From assembly GCA_937924805.1 (NCBI GenBank), contig CALDTZ010000004.1, positions 1 to 64,000 on the forward strand: a stretch of DNA of 64,000 bases, given 5' to 3'. The notes under the pieces are model-generated. The model did no database searches. It saw only the letters and a list, made by a program, of their open reading frames with translations, and was not told where the DNA came from. Numbering within the stretch: position 1 is the first letter of the stretch; every line of letters begins with the position of its first letter. The stretch is from an uncultured Saprospiraceae bacterium (GTDB lineage: Bacteria > Bacteroidota > Bacteroidia > Chitinophagales > Saprospiraceae). Of this stretch, positions 30,495 to 39,683 are shown piece by piece. The translations under genes were made by a program, and so were the position numbers.

Positions 30495-32464
30495 AGAAAT
30501 AAATGATAACCAAATAATGCAGCAATATAGGCTAGGATAAACATGCCTACAAATTGGAAGATTGGATAAAACCAGCTATCTGTTTCTCGACGTACAATGG
30601 CAACAGTGCTCATACATTGTAACGCAAAAACATAAAATAATAAAAGGGAAACGCAGGTAGCAACATTGAATCTAGGTTGCCCTGTTTTACCGTTGATTTC
30701 ATTTTTTAATCTCGTTTTTATTAAAGCGTCTTCTTCTGACCCTACACTATAAATGGTAGCTAAAGACCCGACAAATACCTCTCTTGCTGCAAATGAAGAC
30801 AATAGAGCTATACCTATTTTCCAGTCGTAACCCAATGGCTTTATTACCGGTTCAATAACCTTTCCTAAATACCCCGCATATGAATATTCTAGGGCAATAG
30901 ATTCCAATGATATAGGTGTATCTTTTTGTTCGAGTAACAATTGAGATTGATATTCGTTTTCGATAAAAGTCTCACTCTTAGGGCTAAAACTTGCTAAAAA
31001 CCATAGGATAATTGAAACGATAAAAATAATTTTACCCGCATCTAAAACAAAAGTTTTTGTTTTTTGATACATATTGTAAAATACATTTCTCCAATTTGGA
31101 AACCTATAAATAGGCAATTCTAATGACCAAAGCGGGTTAGGTTTTATTTTTGACCGTTTATTTACAATTAAAGCGACCAATAAGGTTGCGATTAATCCAA
31201 GTAGATATAAACCTAATAACAAAACTCCTTGCATGTTAAAGAAGCCTGCAGTTGGATCTGGAAATATAAGCGCTATTAATATTGTATAAACAGGTAATCT
31301 GGCACTACATGTCATTAAAGGAGATGCCATAATAACGGCCATTCTTTCTTTTGGATCATTAATAATACGCGTACTCATTATAGCGGGTATAGTACATGCC
31401 CAACTAGACATTAATGGGACAACACTTTGACCACTTAGGCCAAACTTTGATAAGAATCGATTCGAAAGAAAAGATATCCGTGACAAATAACCTGATTGTT
31501 CAAGTAGACCTAGAAGGAAGAACAAAATAGCTATCTGTGGTATAAATATAAGAACACCACCTAAGCCTGCTATGATTCCATCACTCAACAAACTTGCTAA
31601 CCAATCAACTTTTATGTTTGTTTGAACAAGTTCTATTAATTTCCCAAATCCACTGTCTATCCAATCCATTGGAAAGCCAGAAAGATAGAATACAGATTGA
31701 AAAACAATAAGCAATGTAAAAAGGAAAAAAAGCAATCCAAAGATTGGATGTAAAAGAAAGCCGTCCCATTTTTTTGATTGGGAAAGGTAGTTGTCTCTAT
31801 TCTTAATTTCAGTAATAGAGCTTCGAATCATCGAAGAAATTACTTTTTGTCTTTTGAAAAAATCTTCTGCGTGATCATTTTTGCCATTCGCTTCAGATGC
31901 CGCAAGATCTTTTTCAAAACTATTTACTAATAGACCATTTTCAAATGAGTCGTACAAACTTCGACAAATTGCATTTGGTATTTTAAATCCATCTCTTTTG
32001 ATGTGATATTCAAGCTCCGAAAGTCCGTCACCATCTCTAGAATTCATCAGCAATACTGGGCAACCTAAGGTGTTAGAAAGACTTGTAGTATTTATTTCAA
32101 TTTTGTTTTTACTTAGATCATCTTTAAAATTTATAAGTAAAATGCAAGGAATTTGAAGATCTGCAATTTCCGAAAACAACATTAAATTATCTTCAAACTG
32201 CATTCCGTTTGCGACAAATAGTATTGGCGTTTTATCTTTGGCGTATTGTAAGATTGCTTCTTTGCTTATTTTTTCTTCAGGCGATGTAGATCTTAAGGTT
32301 TTAATTCCTGGTAGATCTGAAATTTCATAATCTTGAAATTGGCCAATTTTACGTTCGACGGTTACACCACTATAGTTTCCTATTTTTTGATTAAGTCCCG
32401 TAAGTAAATTGAAAAGACTACTTTTTCCAGCATTGGGTTTTCCGACTAGGGCAAATTTTTTCAT
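30491..32464 (-). CDS. feoB: Ferrous iron transport protein B
   Basis: N-terminal GTPase (VGKPNAGKSSLFNLLTG, GNYSGVTVERKIG, DLPG) plus Gate/Nucleoside-recognition TM regions (SSWACTIPAIMSTRII, SSFAAREVFVGSLATIY). Confidence 0.93.
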   Translation of the reverse strand: MKKFALVGKPNAGKSSLFNLLTGLNQKIGNYSGVTVERKIGQFQDYEISDLPGIKTLRSTSPEEKISKEAILQYAKDKTPILFVANGMQFEDNLMLFSEIADLQIPCILLINFKDDLSKNKIEINTTSLSNTLGCPVLLMNSRDGDGLSELEYHIKRDGFKIPNAICRSLYDSFENGLLVNSFEKDLAASEANGKNDHAEDFFKRQKVISSMIRSSITEIKNRDNYLSQSKKWDGFLLHPIFGLLFFLFTLLIVFQSVFYLSGFPMDWIDSGFGKLIELVQTNIKVDWLASLLSDGIIAGLGGVLIFIPQIAILFFLLGLLEQSGYLSRISFLSNRFLSKFGLSGQSVVPLMSSWACTIPAIMSTRIINDPKERMAVIMASPLMTCSARLPVYTILIALIFPDPTAGFFNMQGVLLLGLYLLGLIATLLVALIVNKRSKIKPNPLWSLELPIYRFPNWRNVFYNMYQKTKTFVLDAGKIIFIVSIILWFLASFSPKSETFIENEYQSQLLLEQKDTPISLESIALEYSYAGYLGKVIEPVIKPLGYDWKIGIALLSSFAAREVFVGSLATIYSVGSEEDALIKTRLKNEINGKTGQPRFNVATCVSLLLFYVFALQCMSTVAIVRRETDSWFYPIFQFVGMFILAYIAALFGYHLFL

Positions 32465-32467
32465 CTT

Positions 32468-32692
32468 TTATATTTTGGCCAAATCAATAGCTGAAAAATC
32501 TGTATTTCTAAGGCTAATCATTTTGCCTGCTACAGAAAAGTTCGTCAATTTAGAAAAAGATGGACTGTAGTTTTTTGTAATTACGGTACCAATGGATATA
32601 CCGTTTGCCAACAGAAAATTTCGAAATTCCATAGTTCCATGAATTTCTATTACGATCGCTTTTTCTCCTTCTTTGAATGCAGTGTTAGTCAC
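32468..32692 (-). CDS. feoA: FeoA-family protein
   Basis: Small SH3-like protein immediately upstream of feoB (EFRNFLLANGISIGTVITK...ISLRNTDFSAIDLAKI). Confidence 0.85.
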   Translation of the reverse strand: MTNTAFKEGEKAIVIEIHGTMEFRNFLLANGISIGTVITKNYSPSFSKLTNFSVAGKMISLRNTDFSAIDLAKI

Positions 32693-32729
32693 TTAATAGT
32701 TATTGGACTGTAAAGAAAATACTTATTTG

Positions 32730-32744
32730 TATTTAATCTAAATA
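32730..32744. promoter_or_regulatory. Inverted repeat TATTTA-N3-TAAATA upstream of feoA
   Basis: 15-bp dyad 38 bp upstream of the feoA start. Confidence 0.25.
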
Positions 32745-32847
32745 AAAAGATCATTTGTTTTATGGAAGTTGAATAAATTTGGAAACAAAAAAAGAGGAAA
32801 TACAATAATTTTGCACTTCCCCTTGTAATTTATGAATTTGAATCATT

Positions 32848-35577
32848 CTAATTTTCTGAAGGATCTACATTATCAATCTCGTCATTTAAACTTTTCGTTG
32901 CTTTTTTAAGTTTGTCTAAGTCCGATTTTTTTGGCTTCTTTTTCTCTATGGTAGGTTTAGCTTTTGATTTGATTTCTTTCTCGGAAAAGATAAAACCTTT
33001 TTTGTCTGTTCCTACGTAAATGGTATCGCCTGGACCAAAATCACCTGCTAATACTTTAAGAGATAATACATTAATTACTTCACTCTGAATTACTCTTTTT
33101 AAAGGCCTCGCACCAAATTGTGGGTCATAGCCTAAATCAGCTAATAAATCTAAAGCAGTTGATGTAAATTCAATGGTCATTTCTTGTTTTGCTAGATTTT
33201 TACTTAGTTTTTTTAGTAAAATTTTAGCGATTAATTTTATCTCCTCTTTGTTCAACGGTAAGAACATAATTTTATCATCGATTCGATTCAAGAATTCTGG
33301 TCTTAGTGACTCTTTTAGGAGATCAAAAACTTCAATTTTAGTTGTTTCTATAATTTCAGTAGCATGTTCAGGACCAACAGATTGTAGATCTTCAAAATTT
33401 TCCAAAATGGTTTCAGCACCCATATTACTGGTCATGATGATAATGGTGTTTTTGAAATTTGCAATTCTCCCTTTGTTATCGGTCAATCGGCCATCATCTA
33501 AAACTTGAAGGAGTATGTTGAATGTATCAGGATGTGCTTTTTCGATTTCATCAAGCAATACAATCGAGTAAGGACGTCGTCTTACAGCTTCCGTTAATTG
33601 TCCACCTTCATCATATCCGACATATCCCGGAGGTGCACCTACAAGTCTTGATACAGAATGCTTTTCTTGAAACTCACTCATGTCAATTCTAGTGATCGCT
33701 TTCTCATCATCAAATAGAACTTCAGCAAGAGATTTAGCTAATTCTGTTTTTCCAACACCTGTTGGTCCTAAAAAGATAAATGAACCAATAGGTTTATTTG
33801 CATCAGACAACCCCGCTCTACTTCGGCGTACAGCATCGGAAACTGCTTTTACAGCTTCATGTTGACCGATTAATCGTTGACCGATTTCATCTTCCAAATT
33901 TAGGAGACGATCTCGCTCTGTTTTCATCATTTTAGTAACTGGAATACCCGTCCATTTAGCGACAACTTCGGCAATATCATTAGAAGTAACTTCTTCATTT
34001 GTAAACCGATTATCTTCAGGAAGTTGATCTAATTTTTCTTCAGCAACTTTCAGCATGGCTTCCTTTTCTTTGAGGTCCCCATATCGAATTTTAGCTACTT
34101 TTTCAAAATCTGCGTTTCGTTCGGCAACTTCAGCTTCAAGTTCAAATTCTTCAATTTGTTTTTTGATTTCCTGGATTGTATCAACAATCTCTTTCTCACT
34201 TTTCCAAATAGCTGTTGTGCTATCAAGTTGAGATTTAGCTTCCGCAATTTGTTTTGTAATCAGTTTAAGTTTCTTTTCATTTTTTTCTCGTTTAATTCCT
34301 TCCCTTTCAATTTCTAGTTGACGTACTTTACGCTCCATCTCATCGATTTCTTCAGGTACTGAATCCAACTCAAGTCTTAATTTGGCTGCAGCCTCATCAA
34401 TTAAATCAATTGCTTTGTCTGGCAGTTTTCTTTCAGTAATATATCTATCAGAAAGTTCTACAGCTGCAACTAATGCATCATCAAGAATATCAATTTTATG
34501 ATACACTTCATATTTATCTTGAATTCCCCTCAGAATGGAAATGGTATCTTCAATCGAAGGTTCATCAACGATAACTGTTTGAAACCTTCGAACGAGTGCT
34601 TTATCTTTTTCAAAATATTTTTGATATTCATCGAGTGTTGTAGCACCAATGGTTCTTATTTCGCCTCTAGCAAGAGCAGGTTTTAAAATATTAGCGGCAT
34701 CCATAGCCCCATTACCGCCACCTGCACCAATAAGTGTATGAATTTCATCAATGAATAAAATAACGTCACCATTCGATTCATTAACTTCTTTGATAACAGC
34801 TTTTAGTCTTTCTTCAAATTCACCTTTATATTTCGCTCCTGCAATTAAAGCAGCCATATCTAACGAAAATATTTTTTTGCTAGCTATATTTTCGGGTACA
34901 TCCTTTTTTACAATTCGCCAAGCGATACCCTCAACAATGGCTGTTTTTCCAACACCAGCGTCACCTATCACTAGCGGATTGTTTTTCTTTCTTCTTGATA
35001 GAATGTGAAGTATTCGACGTATCTCTTCATCTCGACCAACAATAGGATCAAGTTTACCTGTTTCTGCTCGTTCATTTAGATTGACTGCAAATTTCTTTAA
35101 GGCATTGTATTGATTGTCTGTGTTTTGGTCTGTCACTTTTCTTCCTTTTCTAAGTTCATTGATTGCTTCTTTCATATCCTTAGAAGTTGCACCCATATCT
35201 TTTAATAAGGTAGCACCTCTATCTTTCCCTTCAAGAATACCGACTAATATCAATTCAACAGAAATGAATTCATCGCCAAACTCCTTCATTAATTTTTTAG
35301 CTCTACTTAGCGCTTGATTTGAATCATTGGTTAAATATTGTTTTTGCTCTCCTTCAACTTTAGGATATTTTTTTATTTCTTTTTCAAGCTTTTCAGTCAA
35401 TACAGGTAGCGATATTCCTAATTTTTGAAAAAGAAATTTTGGAATAGATTCATCTGTTTTTATTATAGCAAGAAGAAGATGTGTTGTATCTACTTGTTGT
35501 TGATCTAGTTTTCCAGCTAACTGTTGAGCTTTGAAAATAGATTCCTGGGATTTTATTGTGAAATTATCGTATGTCAT
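32848..35577 (-). CDS. clpB: ATP-dependent chaperone/disaggregase ClpB
   Basis: Clp_N repeats; VIGDAGVGKTAIVEG and FLGPTGVGKTELAKSLAE Walker A motifs; coiled-coil M-domain; 909 aa. Confidence 0.92.
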   Translation of the reverse strand: MTYDNFTIKSQESIFKAQQLAGKLDQQQVDTTHLLLAIIKTDESIPKFLFQKLGISLPVLTEKLEKEIKKYPKVEGEQKQYLTNDSNQALSRAKKLMKEFGDEFISVELILVGILEGKDRGATLLKDMGATSKDMKEAINELRKGRKVTDQNTDNQYNALKKFAVNLNERAETGKLDPIVGRDEEIRRILHILSRRKKNNPLVIGDAGVGKTAIVEGIAWRIVKKDVPENIASKKIFSLDMAALIAGAKYKGEFEERLKAVIKEVNESNGDVILFIDEIHTLIGAGGGNGAMDAANILKPALARGEIRTIGATTLDEYQKYFEKDKALVRRFQTVIVDEPSIEDTISILRGIQDKYEVYHKIDILDDALVAAVELSDRYITERKLPDKAIDLIDEAAAKLRLELDSVPEEIDEMERKVRQLEIEREGIKREKNEKKLKLITKQIAEAKSQLDSTTAIWKSEKEIVDTIQEIKKQIEEFELEAEVAERNADFEKVAKIRYGDLKEKEAMLKVAEEKLDQLPEDNRFTNEEVTSNDIAEVVAKWTGIPVTKMMKTERDRLLNLEDEIGQRLIGQHEAVKAVSDAVRRSRAGLSDANKPIGSFIFLGPTGVGKTELAKSLAEVLFDDEKAITRIDMSEFQEKHSVSRLVGAPPGYVGYDEGGQLTEAVRRRPYSIVLLDEIEKAHPDTFNILLQVLDDGRLTDNKGRIANFKNTIIIMTSNMGAETILENFEDLQSVGPEHATEIIETTKIEVFDLLKESLRPEFLNRIDDKIMFLPLNKEEIKLIAKILLKKLSKNLAKQEMTIEFTSTALDLLADLGYDPQFGARPLKRVIQSEVINVLSLKVLAGDFGPGDTIYVGTDKKGFIFSEKEIKSKAKPTIEKKKPKKSDLDKLKKATKSLNDEIDNVDPSEN

Positions 35578-35650
35578 AATTATTGTAAATGGTAATACTG
35601 ATTAAGTAGCAAACTTCTAACCAATTGATAAAAGCGGATGAAACAAAGAA

Positions 35651-35685
35651 ATTTTGTCATCTTTTGCGTAAGATAAAGACAAAAT
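35651..35685. promoter_or_regulatory. Strong interrupted hairpin between the 217-aa membrane protein gene and clpB
   Basis: Minus strand ATTTTGTC-ttt-ATCTT-acgcaa-AAGAT-GACAAAAT: 8+5 bp stem with a 3-nt bulge. Confidence 0.5.
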
Positions 35686-35769
35686 GACGGAACATATCAT
35701 TCGGTGTTCAAGAAAAATAAATTAGCATTTTTTACATCGTTCAGATCTCTCAAGATTGATGTTGCATCA

Positions 35770-36423
35770 CTAACTAGTTAGATATGCTTGAAGGTTTTTT
35801 AATTTGACTTTGTTTGCAACAAGTTTTTCTCCCGTAATTTTTGCTGTTTTCATTTTCAACAAATTGGGAATAGTGAATTTGCCTCGCGTCATTGAATACA
35901 TCCAGATGATATCTAGCATATTTAGGATGAGATTAACTCGTTCGAATAGTCCTGTATTGCTAAGTTCAAAACCCATTCTTCTAGCTGTTCGATCACTAAA
36001 AAAGTAAGAACTCCCTTTGATAACGATTTTTTTGGAGAGGACTTCTTTTTCAATGTCGTCGATAATATGCAGTAAGCCTTCAAGATAAAATTTCAACATT
36101 TTTTTTCGCCAATGGACACCTGGTTTAGTATTTCTCATTACCATCAAATAGTCGAAAGAAGTTCCATTATGTATATCATACTTTTTTTTATTTGGCATGT
36201 AGACCAATAGCATGGGTGAAAGGTATTTGAAAACCTTACAAAGAGTATACATAGGAGATAATAAAAATTGGATTATTGGTACAATTATAAAAACAAGTAA
36301 ATAACCCAGCTTATTTTCTTCGGCAAAATCTAGCCATCCTTTCACAATTCCAACCACAATGATGAACATTATGATCGTAATAAACCACTGGATTAGTTTT
36401 GGTAACGTATAAAAACGATTCAT
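35770..36423 (-). CDS. Membrane protein of unknown function
   Basis: 217 aa, two N-terminal TM segments (LIQWFITIIMFIIVVGIVKGW; LGYLLVFIIVPIIQFLL); no recognised family. Confidence 0.6.
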   Translation of the reverse strand: MNRFYTLPKLIQWFITIIMFIIVVGIVKGWLDFAEENKLGYLLVFIIVPIIQFLLSPMYTLCKVFKYLSPMLLVYMPNKKKYDIHNGTSFDYLMVMRNTKPGVHWRKKMLKFYLEGLLHIIDDIEKEVLSKKIVIKGSSYFFSDRTARRMGFELSNTGLFERVNLILNMLDIIWMYSMTRGKFTIPNLLKMKTAKITGEKLVANKVKLKNLQAYLTS

Positions 36424-36488
36424 TTTGTTTAAAAATGTTTAGTGCAAAACCACAAAGACGTTCAATTGCTGCAATATCTCTTGATTTC

Positions 36489-37724
36489 TTATAAAGAAGG
36501 TAAAATTTTTGCTGTTACATCTCCAAACCCAACTCGTTTTCCATCTTTAAAAGCATAGGCCTTCATCGTAATTCTGTCGTTATCTTGTATAAATTTTCTT
36601 GTAGTTCCATCTTTTAAAGTTATCGGTTTTTTACCTGCCCAGGTAATTTCCAACATCGACCCAAAAGAAGATTCATCTTTCCCACTGATAGTGCCTGATG
36701 CCATAAGATCGCCAACATTTACATTGCAACCATTGATTGTATGGTGTGCTAATTGTTGTTCCATATTCCAATACATATATTTGTAGTTGGATCTAGAAAG
36801 TATATTTTCATCACCGTTTTCGGTAATAAGTGAAACCTTTAAATTTACATCATAATTTTTCTTACCGGAGTATTGTAAATAGGGTAGTACTTTTGGGTCT
36901 TGAACGGGTCCCTCGACTGCAAAGGGTTCTAATGCCTCAAGTGTTACTACCCATGGAGATATGGATGAAGCAAAACTTTTGCCTAGGAAAGGTCCAAGAG
37001 GTACATATTCCCATTTTTGGATATCTCTTGCGGACCAATCATTAAATAGGACCATTCCAAAAATATATTCTGATGCTTTTTTAGTTGGGATAGTGTCACC
37101 TAAATTTGTTTGTTTACCAATAACAAAACCCATTTCTAATTCAAAATCCATACGCTGGCTTTCGCCAAATATAGGCGGTCTATCTGCAGGTTTTGTTTGA
37201 CCTTTGGGCCTATGAATATCTTGTCCGCTGACGATAATAGAAGAAGCTCTACCATGATAACCTACAGGTAAATGCTTCCAGTTTGGTAATAATGCATTTT
37301 CTGGATCTCGAAACATCATTCCTACATTTGTAGCATGTTCAATACTTGAATAAAAGTCAGTGTAATCACCAACTTTTATAGGCAAATGAAGTTCAACCGC
37401 GTCCTTATCAATAAATACCTGATCATTGGTTTTTAATACAGAATTAGGGTTCGATAATTCTTCTTGAAGTAATGTTCTGACTCTTGATGTTTTTTCTTTT
37501 CCAAGGGTCATGAAATCGTTAATATAATCCTCTTCCCATATCGGCATTGGAATATTTAATAAATCAAATACACCAAGGATGGCTACAACTTTTAAGTCAA
37601 TAATTTTATCTCCAATAGCAGAACACATTCTCTTTGATCTCCCTTCTGTTGTATAAATTCCAAAAGGAATATTATAAATACTAAAATTGGTATTCTCTGA
37701 TCCTTCAATCCAACAATTCATCAT
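36489..37724 (-). CDS. fahA: Fumarylacetoacetase
   Basis: YTDFYSSIEHATNVGMMFR, LPVGYHGRASSIIVSG, DWSARDIQKWEYVPLGPFLGKSFASSISPWVV. Confidence 0.95.
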   Translation of the reverse strand: MMNCWIEGSENTNFSIYNIPFGIYTTEGRSKRMCSAIGDKIIDLKVVAILGVFDLLNIPMPIWEEDYINDFMTLGKEKTSRVRTLLQEELSNPNSVLKTNDQVFIDKDAVELHLPIKVGDYTDFYSSIEHATNVGMMFRDPENALLPNWKHLPVGYHGRASSIIVSGQDIHRPKGQTKPADRPPIFGESQRMDFELEMGFVIGKQTNLGDTIPTKKASEYIFGMVLFNDWSARDIQKWEYVPLGPFLGKSFASSISPWVVTLEALEPFAVEGPVQDPKVLPYLQYSGKKNYDVNLKVSLITENGDENILSRSNYKYMYWNMEQQLAHHTINGCNVNVGDLMASGTISGKDESSFGSMLEITWAGKKPITLKDGTTRKFIQDNDRITMKAYAFKDGKRVGFGDVTAKILPSL

Positions 37725-37743
37725 TATATATTTGACTTTAAAA

Positions 37744-38904
37744 TTAATGTTCTAACCAAGATTGGTAATATTTTCCATCGTCCAAAGCTAAGGCTTCTTC
37801 TGTTATTTTAAGCGGTTTGAAGGTATCAATCATAACCGCTAGCTCTTCCGTTTCTGTTTGACCTATACTTCTTTCATAGGCACCAGGGTGAGGTCCATGA
37901 GGAATTCCTCCTGGGTGCAAAGTAATATATCCAGGTCCTATATTGTTACGACTCATAAAATCGCCATCGACATAATAAAGCATTTCATCCGAGTCAATAT
38001 TGGAGTGATTATAGGGTGCAGGTATGGATTGTGGATGATAATCATACATTCTAGGACAGAATGAACAAATAACAAAAGCTGAAGTCTCAAAGGTTTGATG
38101 CACAGGAGGTGGTTGGTGCACACGACCGGTAATGGGTTCGAAATTGTGGATAGAAAACCCATATGGAAAGTTATAGCCATCCCATCCAATCACATCAAAG
38201 GGATGCGTAGTATAAACCAATTCGTGCAACATATTTTGCTTTTTGATTCGCATGATAAATTCACCTGTTTCATCATGTGTTTCCAAATTGGTTGGTAGTT
38301 TATAATCTCTCTCGCAGAATGGAGAATGCTCAAGCATTTGACCAAAATAGTTTCTATATCGCTTTGGAGAATAGATTGGATGAAAAGATTCAGCATATAG
38401 AATTCGATTATCTTCTGTATCGAAGTGCATTTGATAAATCATGCCTCGGGGAATGATTAAGTAATCGCCATATTCAAAATTTATATTCCCAACTAATGTT
38501 TTTAATGTTCCTGTACCTTTATGAATAAAAAGCATCTCATCAGCATCCGCATTTTTGTAAAAATAATCGGTCATTGATTTTTTAGGTGCTTGGATTCCAA
38601 TGTTGATGTCATTATTCACAAGTAGATGTTTTCTGCTTTCTAAAAAATCATCTACTGGAACAGCATCAAAACCAACGAATTTTCTGGCTTTTATATTTTT
38701 ATCAACGGCAATATTAGGACTTACATCTCTTGATCTCAATACGTCTTTAACCATGGTAGGTCTATTGACGTGGTATAATAATGAAGACATACCGTCAAAA
38801 CCGATGGTTCCAAATAGTTGTTCGTAATAGAGTTCACCATTTGGTTTTCTAAATTGGGTATGTCGCTTTGGAGGAATATTTCCTTGTTTATGATATATAG
38901 GCAT
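37744..38904 (-). CDS. hmgA: Homogentisate 1,2-dioxygenase
   Basis: Cupin iron-site context (YLIIPRGMIYQMHF; HPIYSPKRY; LHPGGIPHGPHPGAYERS) and adjacency to fahA. Confidence 0.9.
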   Translation of the reverse strand: MPIYHKQGNIPPKRHTQFRKPNGELYYEQLFGTIGFDGMSSLLYHVNRPTMVKDVLRSRDVSPNIAVDKNIKARKFVGFDAVPVDDFLESRKHLLVNNDINIGIQAPKKSMTDYFYKNADADEMLFIHKGTGTLKTLVGNINFEYGDYLIIPRGMIYQMHFDTEDNRILYAESFHPIYSPKRYRNYFGQMLEHSPFCERDYKLPTNLETHDETGEFIMRIKKQNMLHELVYTTHPFDVIGWDGYNFPYGFSIHNFEPITGRVHQPPPVHQTFETSAFVICSFCPRMYDYHPQSIPAPYNHSNIDSDEMLYYVDGDFMSRNNIGPGYITLHPGGIPHGPHPGAYERSIGQTETEELAVMIDTFKPLKITEEALALDDGKYYQSWLEH

Positions 38905-38913
38905 AGTTCTAGA

Positions 38914-38939
38914 TTTACATCAACAATTGTTGATGTAAA
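38914..38939. promoter_or_regulatory. Perfect 26-bp palindrome, candidate TetR operator
   Basis: TTTACATCAACAATTGTTGATGTAAA is its own reverse complement. It lies in the 47-83 bp gap between divergent hmgA and tetR, 10 bp from the hmgA start. Confidence 0.85.
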
Positions 38940-38951
38940 ATACAAAAGTCT

Positions 38952-39563
38952 ATGTTGTGTTTTCTATATTTAGATAAAATAATGATCATGTCCGTTGCGG
39001 ATCGACGTGCTAACTTTACGAAAATTGCTCATAGATTGATCTATGAAAAGGGTTACAAAGCGACTACTATGCGTGATATTGCTCAAAATATGGGGTGCGA
39101 TGTTGCTAATATTTATAATTATACAAAATCAAAAGAGTCGATCTTAGAGCAAAGTTTATTTGATACTTCTGCAATATTTCATGAAGGGATTAAAAAGTTG
39201 ATGAGGAATGAATTAACACCCAAAGAAAAATTGATTGAAATTATAAAACTCCACGTAACAATCAGCTATGAACGTCCTTATCAAGCAGCCTTTTTAATAG
39301 ATGAATGGAGACATCTTTCGAATGAAAAATTAAATTTATTTTTAAAGGAACGACATCAATATGAATCTTGGATATTTGATATTTTCAATACTGGCATAAT
39401 GTCGAATGATTTTAGAATTATTGATCCAAAAATTGCTTCTATTACTTTTTTATCTTCCATTCGCTGGGTCCATAATCAATTTGTCAACGGGTCTAGTCCC
39501 AAACAAAGGATTGAACTTGAAGTGCATTTGACCAATTGTATTATCGGTGGTTATTGTAGTTAG
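38952..39563 (+). CDS. TetR/AcrR-family transcriptional regulator (likely start 38982 or 38988)
   Basis: N-terminal HTH: RANFTKIAHRLIYEKGYKATTMRDIAQNMGCDVANIYNYTKSKESILEQ. Confidence 0.9.
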   Translation: MLCFLYLDKIMIMSVADRRANFTKIAHRLIYEKGYKATTMRDIAQNMGCDVANIYNYTKSKESILEQSLFDTSAIFHEGIKKLMRNELTPKEKLIEIIKLHVTISYERPYQAAFLIDEWRHLSNEKLNLFLKERHQYESWIFDIFNTGIMSNDFRIIDPKIASITFLSSIRWVHNQFVNGSSPKQRIELEVHLTNCIIGGYCS

Positions 39564-39616
39564 GTCTTTTTTCAATAGGTTTGAATATTATTAAAACTAA
39601 GCGCGATATAATTAAA

Positions 39617-39641
39617 AAGAGATAGACGAAGTCTATCTCTT
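39617..39641 (-). terminator. Hairpin terminator between convergent tetR and 388-aa lipoprotein gene
   Basis: Perfect 11-bp stem AAGAGATAGAC-GAA-GTCTATCTCTT; T-rich tail on the minus strand. Confidence 0.7.
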
Positions 39642-39683
39642 AAATGTTTCATATTGTTTTGTGTAAGTCAAAACATCAATCGT

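Noticed and set aside
36830-38396. Several short ORFs overlapping fahA and hmgA on both strands
   Set aside because: Alternative-frame noise within two highly conserved enzymes.
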